A program made the position numbers and the translations under genes. From Longitalea luteola (lineage in GTDB: Bacteria > Bacteroidota > Bacteroidia > Chitinophagales > Chitinophagaceae), in contig NZ_JAFIQX010000004.1 in assembly GCF_017356035.1 (NCBI RefSeq), positions 1 through 64,000 of the forward strand: DNA of 64,000 bases, read 5' to 3'. Each line of letters starts with the position of its first letter. The stretch's first letter is position 1. Below, in pieces: positions 9,787 through 19,149 of the stretch. A model generated the notes under the pieces. It was not told where the DNA came from and made no database searches. It saw only the letters and a program-made list of their open reading frames with translations.

Positions 9787-10000
9787 TTAATAGTTATTTT
9801 AAAAATGCCTGTTTGCTTATAGATAATATAATTTACGGCCGGTTTGCACCGGCATCATCATTCACTAATAGCATAAACGATGGAGATGAGATTTTTACCC
9901 CAGGATGGCAGGAAGTTTTGACAATAGAAAAAACGGTTGCTTAACAATTAATTACATAAACTGTAATTTTATTTTAATATTGGGGCACTTTTAAGGTTTC

Positions 10001-10636
10001 ATGTACACCAACCAAAACGAACATATAGAAGAACAAAAGATTTGGAATGCCTTTCGGGAAGGAGATGATAAAAGCCTTGAGATCATTTACAGACACTACT
10101 TTGACGAGCTGTATAATTATGGTAATAAATGGCTGAATGACATTTCTTTAACGGAAGATTCGATCCAGGACCTTTTTATAAAACTGCTGCGGACCCGGCA
10201 GAACCTTTCTGCCACCAACTCGGTAAAATACTATCTGTTCAGAGCCTTCAGGTCCATTGTATTGGATAAGCTTAAATCAAAAAATAAAACCGCTTACCTC
10301 GATGAAGCCGGCAAGGCCTTGTTTGTCTTCGACCTGTCGCCGGAGAAGAATATGATCAAAAAGGAAGAGGAAAACTCCTTGCAAAAACGGTTGACGGTTG
10401 CCCTGGACGCACTTACCCCGCGCCAGCGGGAAGCGATCTTTCTACGTTATATAGAAGGTTTTTCCTACGACCAGGTTGCCGAAATGATGGACCTTACTAC
10501 CAAAGGAACCTATAAATTGATGGCCAGGGCCATAGATGCTTTAAAAGAGCAATTAAAGGGTACAGCATGGCATATACTGATGCCATCGGGAATTTTAATT
10601 CCGGTGATCAAATATTTTTCAAAGATCATGGGGTAA
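10001..10636 (+). CDS. ECF RNA polymerase sigma factor of the SusCD locus
   Basis: The 211-residue sigma-70 family protein has region 2 (DKSLEIIYRHYFDELYNYGNK ... DSIQDLFIKL) and region 4 (LTPRQREAIFLRYIEGFSYDQVAEMMDLTTKG). A ~25-residue C-terminal tail with a hydrophobic stretch (WHILMPSGILIPVIKYFSK) follows. It precedes FecR (101-base gap), SusC and SusD genes, the classic order for trans-envelope signalling in which the FecR-like anti-sigma releases the factor when SusC senses its ligand. Likely target: the downstream SusC promoter and itself. No -7 box matching TAnnTTTG is clear upstream; the best candidate (TAATATTG near 9976) has one mismatch. Confidence 0.93.
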   Translation: MYTNQNEHIEEQKIWNAFREGDDKSLEIIYRHYFDELYNYGNKWLNDISLTEDSIQDLFIKLLRTRQNLSATNSVKYYLFRAFRSIVLDKLKSKNKTAYLDEAGKALFVFDLSPEKNMIKKEEENSLQKRLTVALDALTPRQREAIFLRYIEGFSYDQVAEMMDLTTKGTYKLMARAIDALKEQLKGTAWHILMPSGILIPVIKYFSKIMG

Positions 10637-10737
10637 TAAATCAGGTTCCTCCGTTTTAATAGTTAGTTAACCACCTGAACCGCTAAAATACCATTGCCGC
10701 AATGTAAAGTTTCGGGCAGGGAAGATCCGACTTGTTT

Positions 10738-11760
10738 ATGACTGATCAATACACAAAATATTATCATTACACCGTTGCTGACTTTATGTTGGATGAGGAC
10801 TTCCTGTTGTGGTTAAAACAACCGGATGGAACCAGGAATGCATTCTGGAATACCCTGCAAATGACCTATCCACATCTCGTTGACAAGATTACCGACGCCC
10901 GGAAACTCGCAGCAGCCCTGCAAGTGCAAAAAGAAAAAGCCTCCGATGCAGCCAAAGACAGGATCTGGAATGCGGTTACCTCGTCAGTTACACCAGCCGC
11001 GAAACTAAGGTCAATGAAAAGGGCTCTTGGCTGGATGGCTGCAGCAGCTGTTCTGCTCATCGTTGGCGGACTGTTCGTTTTTCAATATCATCGAACAAAA
11101 GAAGTATTGATAAAAACGGCCTATGGAGAAAAACGCGCGGTAACATTGCCCGATGGAAGCCAGGTGGTATTGAATGCCAATTCTGAAATAAGATACAAAC
11201 CAAGGCCCAAAAAGAATGCGCCCAGGGAAGTATGGGTTAACGGTGAAGCCTGGTTCGATGTGGTGCATAGAAATAAGTCCGGCACACCGGTAACTGCGGC
11301 CGATCGTTTTATTGTGCATTTACAGAACATGCAGGTAGAAGTGCTGGGGACAACATTTACCATAAACACAAGACGCAACCAGGAACAGGTAGTATTAGAA
11401 ACCGGTAAGGTGAAAGTACAGCTCAAAACAAGACCTGCCGCCGTTTATCTGCAACCTGGCGAATTTATACGTTTTAACAAAGACAGTAAAACACTATCAA
11501 AAGCCACAACCAATCCCGTCGATTGCTCCTTATGGAAAGAAAACCGGTTGAAGTTTAACAACACCCCATTGAGTGAGGTCATCAGATTAATAGAAGATAA
11601 TTACGGTTATAAGGTGAATGTTCCCGACAGCTCGTTATTAACCCGCACTCTTGGTGGCACTATTTCATCGGAAGATCATCAAATCTTATTCAAAGCCCTG
11701 GAAAACATGTTGGATGTAAAGATCACGATAACCAACCAAACTATAACTATCAGCAAGTAA
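10738..11760 (+). CDS. FecR family anti-sigma factor with DUF4974
   Basis: I start at ATG 10738 (MTDQYTKYYHY); a TTG six bases earlier is less likely. The cytoplasmic N-terminal ~95 residues would hold the sigma factor. One membrane helix follows (ALGWMAAAAVLLIVGGLFVFQ). The periplasmic FecR domain comes next (TAYGEKRAVTLPDGSQVVLN ... VLGTTFTINTR ... GKVKVQL), and the C-terminal DUF4974 domain last (LKFNNTPLSEVIRLIEDNYG ... LGGTISSEDH). It would keep the upstream ECF factor inactive until the STN domain of SusC contacts FecR in the periplasm. It lies 23 bases before SusC, so it is probably cotranscribed. Confidence 0.95.
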   Translation: MTDQYTKYYHYTVADFMLDEDFLLWLKQPDGTRNAFWNTLQMTYPHLVDKITDARKLAAALQVQKEKASDAAKDRIWNAVTSSVTPAAKLRSMKRALGWMAAAAVLLIVGGLFVFQYHRTKEVLIKTAYGEKRAVTLPDGSQVVLNANSEIRYKPRPKKNAPREVWVNGEAWFDVVHRNKSGTPVTAADRFIVHLQNMQVEVLGTTFTINTRRNQEQVVLETGKVKVQLKTRPAAVYLQPGEFIRFNKDSKTLSKATTNPVDCSLWKENRLKFNNTPLSEVIRLIEDNYGYKVNVPDSSLLTRTLGGTISSEDHQILFKALENMLDVKITITNQTITISK

Positions 11761-11783
11761 TAACCAGACATTAAAAAGCTCGA

Positions 11784-14700
11784 ATGAAAAAACTGCTTAT
11801 CAGAAGCAAGGTGACTGCTATTGCCTTAACTGTATGTTTAGGCACCTTCTGGGTTCATTCCGCCAAAAGCGCAGGTTCAGGCCATTACTTTAAATGGCAG
11901 GGAGCTACGCCGGTAAGATCTGTACTGGATGCAATCTCAGAATACTACAAAATTAACCTTGCGTACGAAAACCGATTGGTACAGGGCATTTATACCTCCT
12001 ATAAATTTGTGCCCGGCCGGTACTCCGCCAAAAAAGTACTACGTGATCTATTGGAGCCTTTAGGTTTGAAAGCGGCCCAACTCAACGAAAAAAATTTCAC
12101 CATCGTTACAGCCAAACGCACCGCTTTACAATTACAGCTGCCACCAGCTGATTACATTACCCCCGCAGCTGCTATTATTGGAAATAATGACAACCTGCAG
12201 ATCGACACTACCGTGCGGCCTGTTTCTCGCCAGCAAAAAATGTCCGATACGTCAGTACCCGATAAATTGATCAGAGGCCGGGTTATTTCTGCAAATGGCG
12301 AAAGCCCGGTACCAGGCGCCACTATCCTGGTGCGAAATATGAAGATCGGAACCACCACAGATGCCGAAGGTTATTTCACGATACGAATACCCGGCAGGGT
12401 CAACAGCATCACGGTAGGGCATATCAGCTTCACGCCGGTGAATATAACAACTGCCGAGAGAACGATGATGACCATTAAGTTAACGCCCAGGAAAGAACAG
12501 CTTGAACAGGTCATTGTAAGCACCGGTATGTATAAAAGGCCAAAGGAAAATTTTACCGGGGCGGCCACCACCATTTCGGGCGAGGACCTGCGAAGGGTGA
12601 ACAATGTAAATATACTCGATGCATTGAAAGTGTTTGATCCCTCGGTTCGCATTCCCGACAATGTACAGTTCGGCAGTGATCCCAACAGACTGCCAACAAT
12701 AACGTTGCGGGGAACCAATAATTTCCCGCAGCAAACAATGGGCAGCGCCACGCCATCTTCCGGAGCTGATTTCATGGCCAACTACACGAGCAATCCGAAT
12801 CAGCCCTTATTCATTCTCGACGGATTTGAAGTAAGCCTGCAAAAAATATACGACCTCGATGTTAACCGGATCGCCAGTTTTACGATCTTAAAAGATGCCG
12901 CCGCAACCTCTATGTATGGGTCAAAGGCGGCAAATGGCGTTATAGTGATCGATACGCGCCAGCCAATGCCCGGTAAACTGCGGCTGAACTACAGCGGTAT
13001 GATGCAGGTGACGGCGCCCGACCTTACCGTATATGACCTTACCAATGCAGCAGAAAAACTGGAAGTAGAACGACTGGCAGGTGTATACAATGAGTATGCC
13101 ACAGGTATACGCCCGGATGCCGACGCTGTCTTGCGCGAACGGTATTCCAACCGTCTTGCGGCCGTACAACGGGGTGTAAATACCTACTGGCTGCATAAAC
13201 CTGTTCGAACCGGTTTGGGAACCCGCCACTCGCTGTTCCTGGAAGGAGGCGATGCCGTTATCCGTTATGGAATAGACATGATGTATAGCAGCAACAGCGG
13301 CGTCATGAAAAACAGCAATCGCGATAACTACAGCGGGGGCATGAATTTCAGCTATCGCCACAAAGGCCTGCTCTTTAAAAACGTTCTATCCGTTACCTAC
13401 AACAAATCACGCAATTCCAATTACGGCACATTCGCCGACTATACAAAACAAAACCAATACTGGAATCCCTACGATTCAAACGGTAACCTGGTACGGGTTC
13501 TTGAGGTCGTAAAAACGCCCGTTTCCCCTACACAAACCACGTCTTACTTTAATCCATTATACAATGCATCGCTGAATACGATCGACAAAAGCCAGTATGG
13601 CAACATGACCAATCAAACCAATCTGGAATGGTTGCTGGGCAAAGGCTTCCGGTTAACAGGCCGTTTGCAGCTGACAAAACAAAATGAAGAGTCTGACGTG
13701 TTTGCGCCGGGAACGCATACAAAATTCGATACGGTAACCAGTATAACCCGTAAAGGAAGTTATACTAAAACCACCGCGAATTTCTTTTCATTCGATGGTT
13801 CGTTGCAATTGGATTACACAAAAAGACTGGGCAAACACCTGTTGTTGAACTCAACAGGAACCAGTATAGCGCAAACCAATAGCGACTACTACAGCGTAAC
13901 GGCAACCGGCTTTCCCAATGAACGGCTCGACCAGATCAATTTTGGTAATAACTACCAGGAAAACAGTAAACCTACCTACACCAATAATACCTCACGGCTG
14001 ATCTCGGTGTACACAAATTTCAACTACAGTTATGATAGCCGGTATGCTGCCGACATCAGCTTACGTACAGACGGCTCTTCGCAATTTGGTTCAAACAAAC
14101 GTTTTGGTGTTTTCTGGAGCGCCGGCGTAAGCTGGAACCTGCATAAGGAAAAGTTCCTCGCCGATAAACCATACATTAACATGTTGCGCCTGCGCAGCAG
14201 TATTGGAGAAACAGGCGATAGCCGGTTTCAGTCATTCATGGGTATAACCACCTATCAATATTATACCGACCAGAATTATCGCGGCCTCGTGGGCGCCACT
14301 TTAAAAGGCTATGGCAATGAGAACCTGCAATGGCAATCTACCCGCAAAACCAACGTCGGGTTAGACCTGGGCCTTTTCAATAACCGCTTGTTGCTGAACG
14401 TAGACATTTACCGCGAACTTACCAGTCAGCTGATCCTGGATGTAACCACACCGCCCTCTGTAGGATTCAACAGTTATAAAGAAAATGCCGGCCTGCTCGA
14501 GAACAAAGGTTATGAGTTTAAAGCAAACCTGTTCCTGATTAAAAATGAGCGCAAGCAGATCTACTGGAGCATATTCGGAAATGGTTTGCATAACCGCGAT
14601 TATATTAAGTCGATCTCTAATTCGCTGAAAAGACTGAATGAATTGAACGATGCGAATAGTACATCTCCGACCAATGAAAATTATAACAAACAGGTAAGGC

Positions 14701-15329
14701 CGCAATTCAAATTCCAGGAACGCATGAGCGTGAATACGCTGTGGGCTGTTCCTTCAATGGGCATCGATCCGGCCACCGGCCGCGAAGTGTTCGTGAAAAG
14801 AGACGGCACCCTGACCTATGTCTGGGATCCGGCCGATAAAATGCCGGTAGGATATACAGTGCCCGACCTGCGGGGTAGCTTTGGCACCACCGTTACCCTG
14901 AAAGGCTTTACGGTAGGTTTGTACTTCGCGTATGAACTGGGTGGCAAATTGTATAACCAGACGCTGGCAGACAGGGTAGAAGTGACCAATTTTACGTATA
15001 ACGTCGACCGCCGGGTACTATACGGCCGCTGGTCAAAACCCGGCGATGTCACCTTTTTTAAAGGGCTGGTGAACGACTACGGTAACCCGGTGACCACAGC
15101 CACCCTGGCCACTTCCCGCTTTGTGCAAAAGAACAACTTCGTTAACGCAGAAAGCATTTCCGTTTCTTATTTACTGCCTCACAAATTGAGCAGAAAATTA
15201 AATTTGAGCAATACCAAATTCACTTTTGTAGCCAATGATCTCAAACGCTGGTCGGCCATCCAGGTGGAAAGGGGATTGGATTATCCCTTCGCCCGCAACC
15301 TGACATTGAATATCAGCACCTCGTTTTGA
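11784..15329 (+). CDS. SusC/RagA family TonB-dependent outer-membrane receptor with STN signalling domain
   Basis: The 1181-residue protein starts with a signal peptide (to about residue 29). It is followed by a secretin/TonB N-terminal (STN) domain (FKWQGATPVRSVLDAISEYY ... ITYENR-like) and a carboxypeptidase regulatory-like beta domain (RGRVISANGESPVPGATILV). Next is the plug (NILDALKVFDPSVRIP ... ILKDAAATSMYGSKAANGV, the SusC signature) and the 22-strand barrel to the C-terminus (NLTLNISTSF). It imports a ligand held by SusD, using TonB energy. The STN domain marks it as a signalling receptor for the adjacent FecR/ECF pair. The substrate is not evident, because no glycoside hydrolase is in the locus. 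Confidence 0.96.
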   Translation: MKKLLIRSKVTAIALTVCLGTFWVHSAKSAGSGHYFKWQGATPVRSVLDAISEYYKINLAYENRLVQGIYTSYKFVPGRYSAKKVLRDLLEPLGLKAAQLNEKNFTIVTAKRTALQLQLPPADYITPAAAIIGNNDNLQIDTTVRPVSRQQKMSDTSVPDKLIRGRVISANGESPVPGATILVRNMKIGTTTDAEGYFTIRIPGRVNSITVGHISFTPVNITTAERTMMTIKLTPRKEQLEQVIVSTGMYKRPKENFTGAATTISGEDLRRVNNVNILDALKVFDPSVRIPDNVQFGSDPNRLPTITLRGTNNFPQQTMGSATPSSGADFMANYTSNPNQPLFILDGFEVSLQKIYDLDVNRIASFTILKDAAATSMYGSKAANGVIVIDTRQPMPGKLRLNYSGMMQVTAPDLTVYDLTNAAEKLEVERLAGVYNEYATGIRPDADAVLRERYSNRLAAVQRGVNTYWLHKPVRTGLGTRHSLFLEGGDAVIRYGIDMMYSSNSGVMKNSNRDNYSGGMNFSYRHKGLLFKNVLSVTYNKSRNSNYGTFADYTKQNQYWNPYDSNGNLVRVLEVVKTPVSPTQTTSYFNPLYNASLNTIDKSQYGNMTNQTNLEWLLGKGFRLTGRLQLTKQNEESDVFAPGTHTKFDTVTSITRKGSYTKTTANFFSFDGSLQLDYTKRLGKHLLLNSTGTSIAQTNSDYYSVTATGFPNERLDQINFGNNYQENSKPTYTNNTSRLISVYTNFNYSYDSRYAADISLRTDGSSQFGSNKRFGVFWSAGVSWNLHKEKFLADKPYINMLRLRSSIGETGDSRFQSFMGITTYQYYTDQNYRGLVGATLKGYGNENLQWQSTRKTNVGLDLGLFNNRLLLNVDIYRELTSQLILDVTTPPSVGFNSYKENAGLLENKGYEFKANLFLIKNERKQIYWSIFGNGLHNRDYIKSISNSLKRLNELNDANSTSPTNENYNKQVRPQFKFQERMSVNTLWAVPSMGIDPATGREVFVKRDGTLTYVWDPADKMPVGYTVPDLRGSFGTTVTLKGFTVGLYFAYELGGKLYNQTLADRVEVTNFTYNVDRRVLYGRWSKPGDVTFFKGLVNDYGNPVTTATLATSRFVQKNNFVNAESISVSYLLPHKLSRKLNLSNTKFTFVANDLKRWSAIQVERGLDYPFARNLTLNISTSF

Positions 15330-15349
15330 TCATCATAACCTAAGAACTA

Positions 15350-16768
15350 ATGAAACTGAAATATATCATTTACTTGTTGTTACCGGCCTGCTTCACCGGC
15401 ATGGGTTGTAAAAAATGGCTCGATGTTCAGCCGAAATCCGATATCAGGCAACAGGAACTGTTCACATCAGAGTCGGGATTTAAAGATGCATTGATCGGCA
15501 CCTATCAGCTGCTGGCTACCAGGCCGGCCTACGGTCAACATCTTACCATGGGTTTCGTTGATGCCATGGCGCAACGGTATGCCACCAGCTCAAGCAGCCA
15601 CAGGTTTTACACCACAGCCAGGTATGATTATCAAAACACCACTGTAAAAAGTTACATCAAAGATATCTGGGGCACTTTGTACAAGGCCATTGGGAACCTC
15701 GACAATGTGCTCATGCAAATTGACAATAACAAACAGCTGTTCCTGAACAATAATTACAACATCATAAAAGGCGAAGCATTGGCCCTGCGGGCACTGTTGC
15801 ATTTTGACCTGGTTCGTTTGTTTGGTGCAGCACCTGTAGTTGACGGCAATCGCAAAGCCATTCCTTATGTCACTACATTCGGCATTGAGGCGTATCCTTT
15901 ATTGCCGGTAAACCAGGTGATCGACAGTTGCCTGGCCGACCTGCAATCAGCAGCAGAACTCTTAAGCGTGGATAAAACACTCCGCAACGACTATCCTGAT
16001 GACCCTTACCTGGCTTATACCCGCAACCACATGAATTATTGGGCGGTGAAGGGATTGCAGGCCAGGATCCATTTATATAAAGGCGATAAAACAGCCGCTG
16101 CAACGGCAGCCTGGGAAGTGATCGCCAGTGCGCCTGAAAATTTCCCGTTCGTCACCAGCGCTGCTGCCGCAGCTACTAATAATCGCGACAGGCCGTATGT
16201 CACGGAATTGCTTTTTTCACTGTATGCGTTTAAACTCAACGAATATGTAGACGAATATTTCAAGACAAACGCAACCAATGGAACCCCGCAACTGTACACC
16301 ACCGCTACCAATCTCAACAATTTATATGAAACAGCCAGCGGCGGCAGTTCCGATCTGCGGTATGTAAATCTGTTTGTAACGTTCTCCTCCGGTTCTTCTA
16401 CATCTAAATACTACCAGGATGCCATTACCAGTGAACCTTTAAGAGGACATATCCCTATAATAAGACTGAGCGAAATGTATTATATCGCGGCAGAATGCGC
16501 CGCCACACCGGCGGAAGGAATGGCTTTCATTAATATCATTCGCAGTAACCGGGGACTGGCCCAGCGGGCTACCAACGTTAACGCCGCCACGCTGGAAGCA
16601 GAGATCCTGAAAGAATATAAAAAGGAAATGTATGCAGAAGGCCAGCTGTTCTACTATTTCAAGCGTAAGAACACAGCCCGGGTAGATGGCAGTACCATCA
16701 ACATGACCGACGCCACCTGGATTTTACCGCTTCCCGATGATGAAATTGAGTTTGCGATCAGACCTTAA
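15350..16768 (+). CDS. RagB/SusD family nutrient-binding lipoprotein
   Basis: The 472-residue lipoprotein has signal and lipobox LLPACFTGMGC, then KKWLDVQPKSDIRQQELFTSE, the standard SusD start. The TPR-bearing core includes ALALRALLHFDLVRLFG, a motif found in almost all SusD homologues. The C-terminal half has RLSEMYYIAAECAATP and ends EKEMYAEGQLFYYFKRKN-like, also typical. It sits on the cell surface as the lid of the SusC barrel and binds the ligand. Its start is 20 bases after the SusC stop, so it is in the same operon. It is shorter than glycan-type SusD proteins (often 500-600), which fits peptide- or small-ligand-type systems, but this is weak evidence. Confidence 0.95.
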   Translation: MKLKYIIYLLLPACFTGMGCKKWLDVQPKSDIRQQELFTSESGFKDALIGTYQLLATRPAYGQHLTMGFVDAMAQRYATSSSSHRFYTTARYDYQNTTVKSYIKDIWGTLYKAIGNLDNVLMQIDNNKQLFLNNNYNIIKGEALALRALLHFDLVRLFGAAPVVDGNRKAIPYVTTFGIEAYPLLPVNQVIDSCLADLQSAAELLSVDKTLRNDYPDDPYLAYTRNHMNYWAVKGLQARIHLYKGDKTAAATAAWEVIASAPENFPFVTSAAAAATNNRDRPYVTELLFSLYAFKLNEYVDEYFKTNATNGTPQLYTTATNLNNLYETASGGSSDLRYVNLFVTFSSGSSTSKYYQDAITSEPLRGHIPIIRLSEMYYIAAECAATPAEGMAFINIIRSNRGLAQRATNVNAATLEAEILKEYKKEMYAEGQLFYYFKRKNTARVDGSTINMTDATWILPLPDDEIEFAIRP

Positions 16769-16788
16769 TCAATGCAATTAAAACTAAT

Positions 16789-17541
16789 ATGGTAAACTAT
16801 ATAAAGCATATATCCCTGCCGGTGTTCCTCCTGTTGCTGTTCACCGCCTGCAAAAAAAGTGAGTTGACCAGTTATACGCAACCCGGCATGGTATATTTCT
16901 ATAAAGACCATTACGACCCTGACAAAGACAGTATAGTATATTCCTTTGCCATTAAGTCGAACGCGCTGCAGGCCGACACTATAAAAATTCCCTTGCGGAT
17001 AATGGGCGCTGCTGCCGATTACGACAGAAGCGTGAACATCCAGGTAGTGACCGACAGTTCAACAGCAACCCCGGATCATTATACAATCCTGCCAACGGTC
17101 ATTAAGGCGGGTGAATATACCACCAACGTGTCGTTATTGGTATACAGGAAACCAGACTTAAAAAGCAACGAGCTGCGCCTGTTATTGGAAGTGGCGGCAT
17201 CCGATGATTTTCAACCCGGCATTTACAATTCGGCATCTGGCGCATCGATGGGCGGTGGTTCCGTACGTTTTCCGGTAAGGATCAATGACTATTTAACCAA
17301 ACCCCTGAACTGGGATACCTTTATGGTCTTTTATTTTGGCAGCTACAGCCAGGTTAAATATAAAATAGTGATCGACGTTACCGGCCGCACCGAATTTTCA
17401 ACAGGTGCTACAGGCCTAACCCCTTCAGAAATGACTTACTTCGGTAAAGCATGCTCTTATTACCTGGAAGAGTATAATAGAACAAACGGCACAAAACTTA
17501 CAGATGAAACCGGACAGGAAGTAACTTTTCCGCTACTCTAA
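16789..17541 (+). CDS. DUF4843 domain lipoprotein
   Basis: The 250-residue lipoprotein has lipobox LLLLFTAC and Lys-Lys after the Cys. The body (GMVYFYKDHYDPDKDSIVYS ... IKIPLRIMGAAADYDR ... VIKAGEYTTNVSLLVYR) matches the DUF4843 family, beta-sandwich surface proteins usually found directly after SusD. It lies 20 bases after SusD and 20 before the PKD-like gene, so it is part of the uptake operon. It is probably a surface accessory protein binding the same ligand or its source polymer; this is inference from position. Confidence 0.88.
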   Translation: MVNYIKHISLPVFLLLLFTACKKSELTSYTQPGMVYFYKDHYDPDKDSIVYSFAIKSNALQADTIKIPLRIMGAAADYDRSVNIQVVTDSSTATPDHYTILPTVIKAGEYTTNVSLLVYRKPDLKSNELRLLLEVAASDDFQPGIYNSASGASMGGGSVRFPVRINDYLTKPLNWDTFMVFYFGSYSQVKYKIVIDVTGRTEFSTGATGLTPSEMTYFGKACSYYLEEYNRTNGTKLTDETGQEVTFPLL

Positions 17542-17561
17542 CTCTCAAAAGCGATTAGTAC

Positions 17562-19004
17562 ATGACCAAACGTTATATCAATATTTATATATTTTGCCTG
17601 GCAGCGCTCGTGCTGGCAGCTTGTTATAAAGACAAAGGCAATTACGATTACCAGGCTATAAACGAAGTAACATTAAAAACCGACCGGGAAGCGATCAGTC
17701 TGATATTGCCCGATTCGCTAAAAGTAAACGTAACGATCGAACAAACCATACCTGATCCCGCCGGATTCAGTTTCGAATGGGTGTTGTATCTGGCCGGGGG
17801 CACCCCGCTTGAACGCCGGGTGCTCGATACGACGCAAAACCTGAAAGCCCGCATTACTGAACTGCCCGGCAGTTATTACCTCATGCTCTATGCAAAAGAT
17901 CGAAAAACAGGCGTAGAATATCAAAAGCGATTGGTTGTTTCCGTATTGACGGCCTATAGCGAAGGCTGGATGGTAGTAGAAGAAAATAACGGCGCCTGCG
18001 ACATTTCCATGATCAGTCCGGTTGATACTATCTTCAGGAATATTTATTCAACTACTAATAATGGACAAAAGTTGCCGGCCGGCACTTTCCGCATCCCTGA
18101 GATCAAGACCCATAACGGTGATCAAAAGATCTATATCATTTCGCCGGCCGATATGATCCAGGTTACCTATTCCGATTTCAAGAAATTGTCAACATTCAAC
18201 GAATTCTTCTGGGAGCCGCCCGTTCCAAAACCGCAGGAATACTTTGTGAACGGCACCGAGGATATGATGCTGAACAATGGCAAGATCCATAGCCGTTCAC
18301 TAAATGCTCCGTCAGGCGCTAATAAATTAAATCTGCCGCCTAGCGGAAACCACTTCATTGCCCCTTACGAACTCTATAGTGTGGCCAGCGGTTATGTCGT
18401 ATTTGACACCGTATCACAAAGCTTTTTGAAACTGAACGCAAGTTCATCCAGTTTAACGCCTTTTCCCACACCTTCGGGAACCCGGCTTTTTTACCTCAAC
18501 AACATTGGCAAGAAACTGCTGTATGCCGAGTTGAATGCATCGCCTAAATGCTACGCCTACTTCAAAAACAATGACAATGATTCGTTGTTTGCGTATGGCT
18601 TCAATCCTGCTGTAACGAACCCTGACCTGGATAAGACAGAGATCCTGAGTGCACCCGGTTTGATCGATGCCCGGTTATTCGTAGGCTCAAGAACACTGCC
18701 GCATTTATACTATGTAAGTGGCCATCAGATCTACAAACTGGACGTTCCGGCAAAAACAGCGGCGCCTGTATACAGCTTCCCCGCGGGTACTGAAATAAGG
18801 GCCATGAAAATGTACCGCAACCTGAAATTGAGTACCGATTCATACAACAATAAACTGATCGCTGTGGCTACACATGAGAACGGTGAGGGCAAGGTCTATT
18901 ATTTCCCCATCAGCCCAACGGGCAGCTTCGTCAACAATACCTATAGCAAAGTTTTCACCGGCTTCAATAAGATCAATGAAATAACATTCAAAAGCCTCAA
19001 ATAA
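17562..19004 (+). CDS. PKD-like family surface lipoprotein
   Basis: The 480-residue lipoprotein has lipobox LAALVLAAC followed by YKDKGNYDYQAINEVTL, the conserved start of the Bacteroidota PKD-like family (PF16407 type). The N-terminal ~110 residues form a PKD/Ig-like sandwich (FSFEWVLYLAGG). The rest has beta-propeller-like segments (GWMVVEENNGACDISMIS, KLLYAELNASPKCYAYFKN). It is the fifth gene of the SusCD operon. The TAA stop abuts a heptanucleotide array starting at 19007. The role is probably surface ligand binding alongside SusD; no catalytic motif is visible. Confidence 0.85.
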   Translation: MTKRYINIYIFCLAALVLAACYKDKGNYDYQAINEVTLKTDREAISLILPDSLKVNVTIEQTIPDPAGFSFEWVLYLAGGTPLERRVLDTTQNLKARITELPGSYYLMLYAKDRKTGVEYQKRLVVSVLTAYSEGWMVVEENNGACDISMISPVDTIFRNIYSTTNNGQKLPAGTFRIPEIKTHNGDQKIYIISPADMIQVTYSDFKKLSTFNEFFWEPPVPKPQEYFVNGTEDMMLNNGKIHSRSLNAPSGANKLNLPPSGNHFIAPYELYSVASGYVVFDTVSQSFLKLNASSSSLTPFPTPSGTRLFYLNNIGKKLLYAELNASPKCYAYFKNNDNDSLFAYGFNPAVTNPDLDKTEILSAPGLIDARLFVGSRTLPHLYYVSGHQIYKLDVPAKTAAPVYSFPAGTEIRAMKMYRNLKLSTDSYNNKLIAVATHENGEGKVYYFPISPTGSFVNNTYSKVFTGFNKINEITFKSLK

Positions 19005-19006
19005 GG

Positions 19007-19055
19007 CTGAAGGCGCAAGGCTGAAGGCTGAAGGCGCAAGGCTGAAGGCTGAAGG
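19007..19055. repeat. Heptanucleotide array (CTGAAGG/CGCAAGG)
   Basis: Seven consecutive 7-base units: CTGAAGG (5 copies) and CGCAAGG (2 copies), directly after the PKD-like gene stop (19002-19004). Same word family, opposite orientation, as 6650-6691; same orientation as 63131-63179. Confidence 0.93.
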
Positions 19056-19089
19056 CAAAACTCAGTTATCGGTGTTTTTGCGTTTTGCG

Positions 19090-19130
19090 CCTGCCTGCCG
19101 GCAGGCAGGTTCAGCGTTCAGCGTTCAGCG
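19090..19130. repeat. 20-bp perfect palindrome plus three TTCAGCG heptads
   Basis: CCTGCCTGCCGGCAGGCAGG (19090-19109) is its own reverse complement. It is followed by TTCAGCG three times (19110-19130). It lies between the SusCD operon and the thioredoxin-like gene and could form a hairpin in either transcript, but has no T-run. Confidence 0.85.
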
Positions 19131-19149
19131 TTAAAATTAAATAATGATC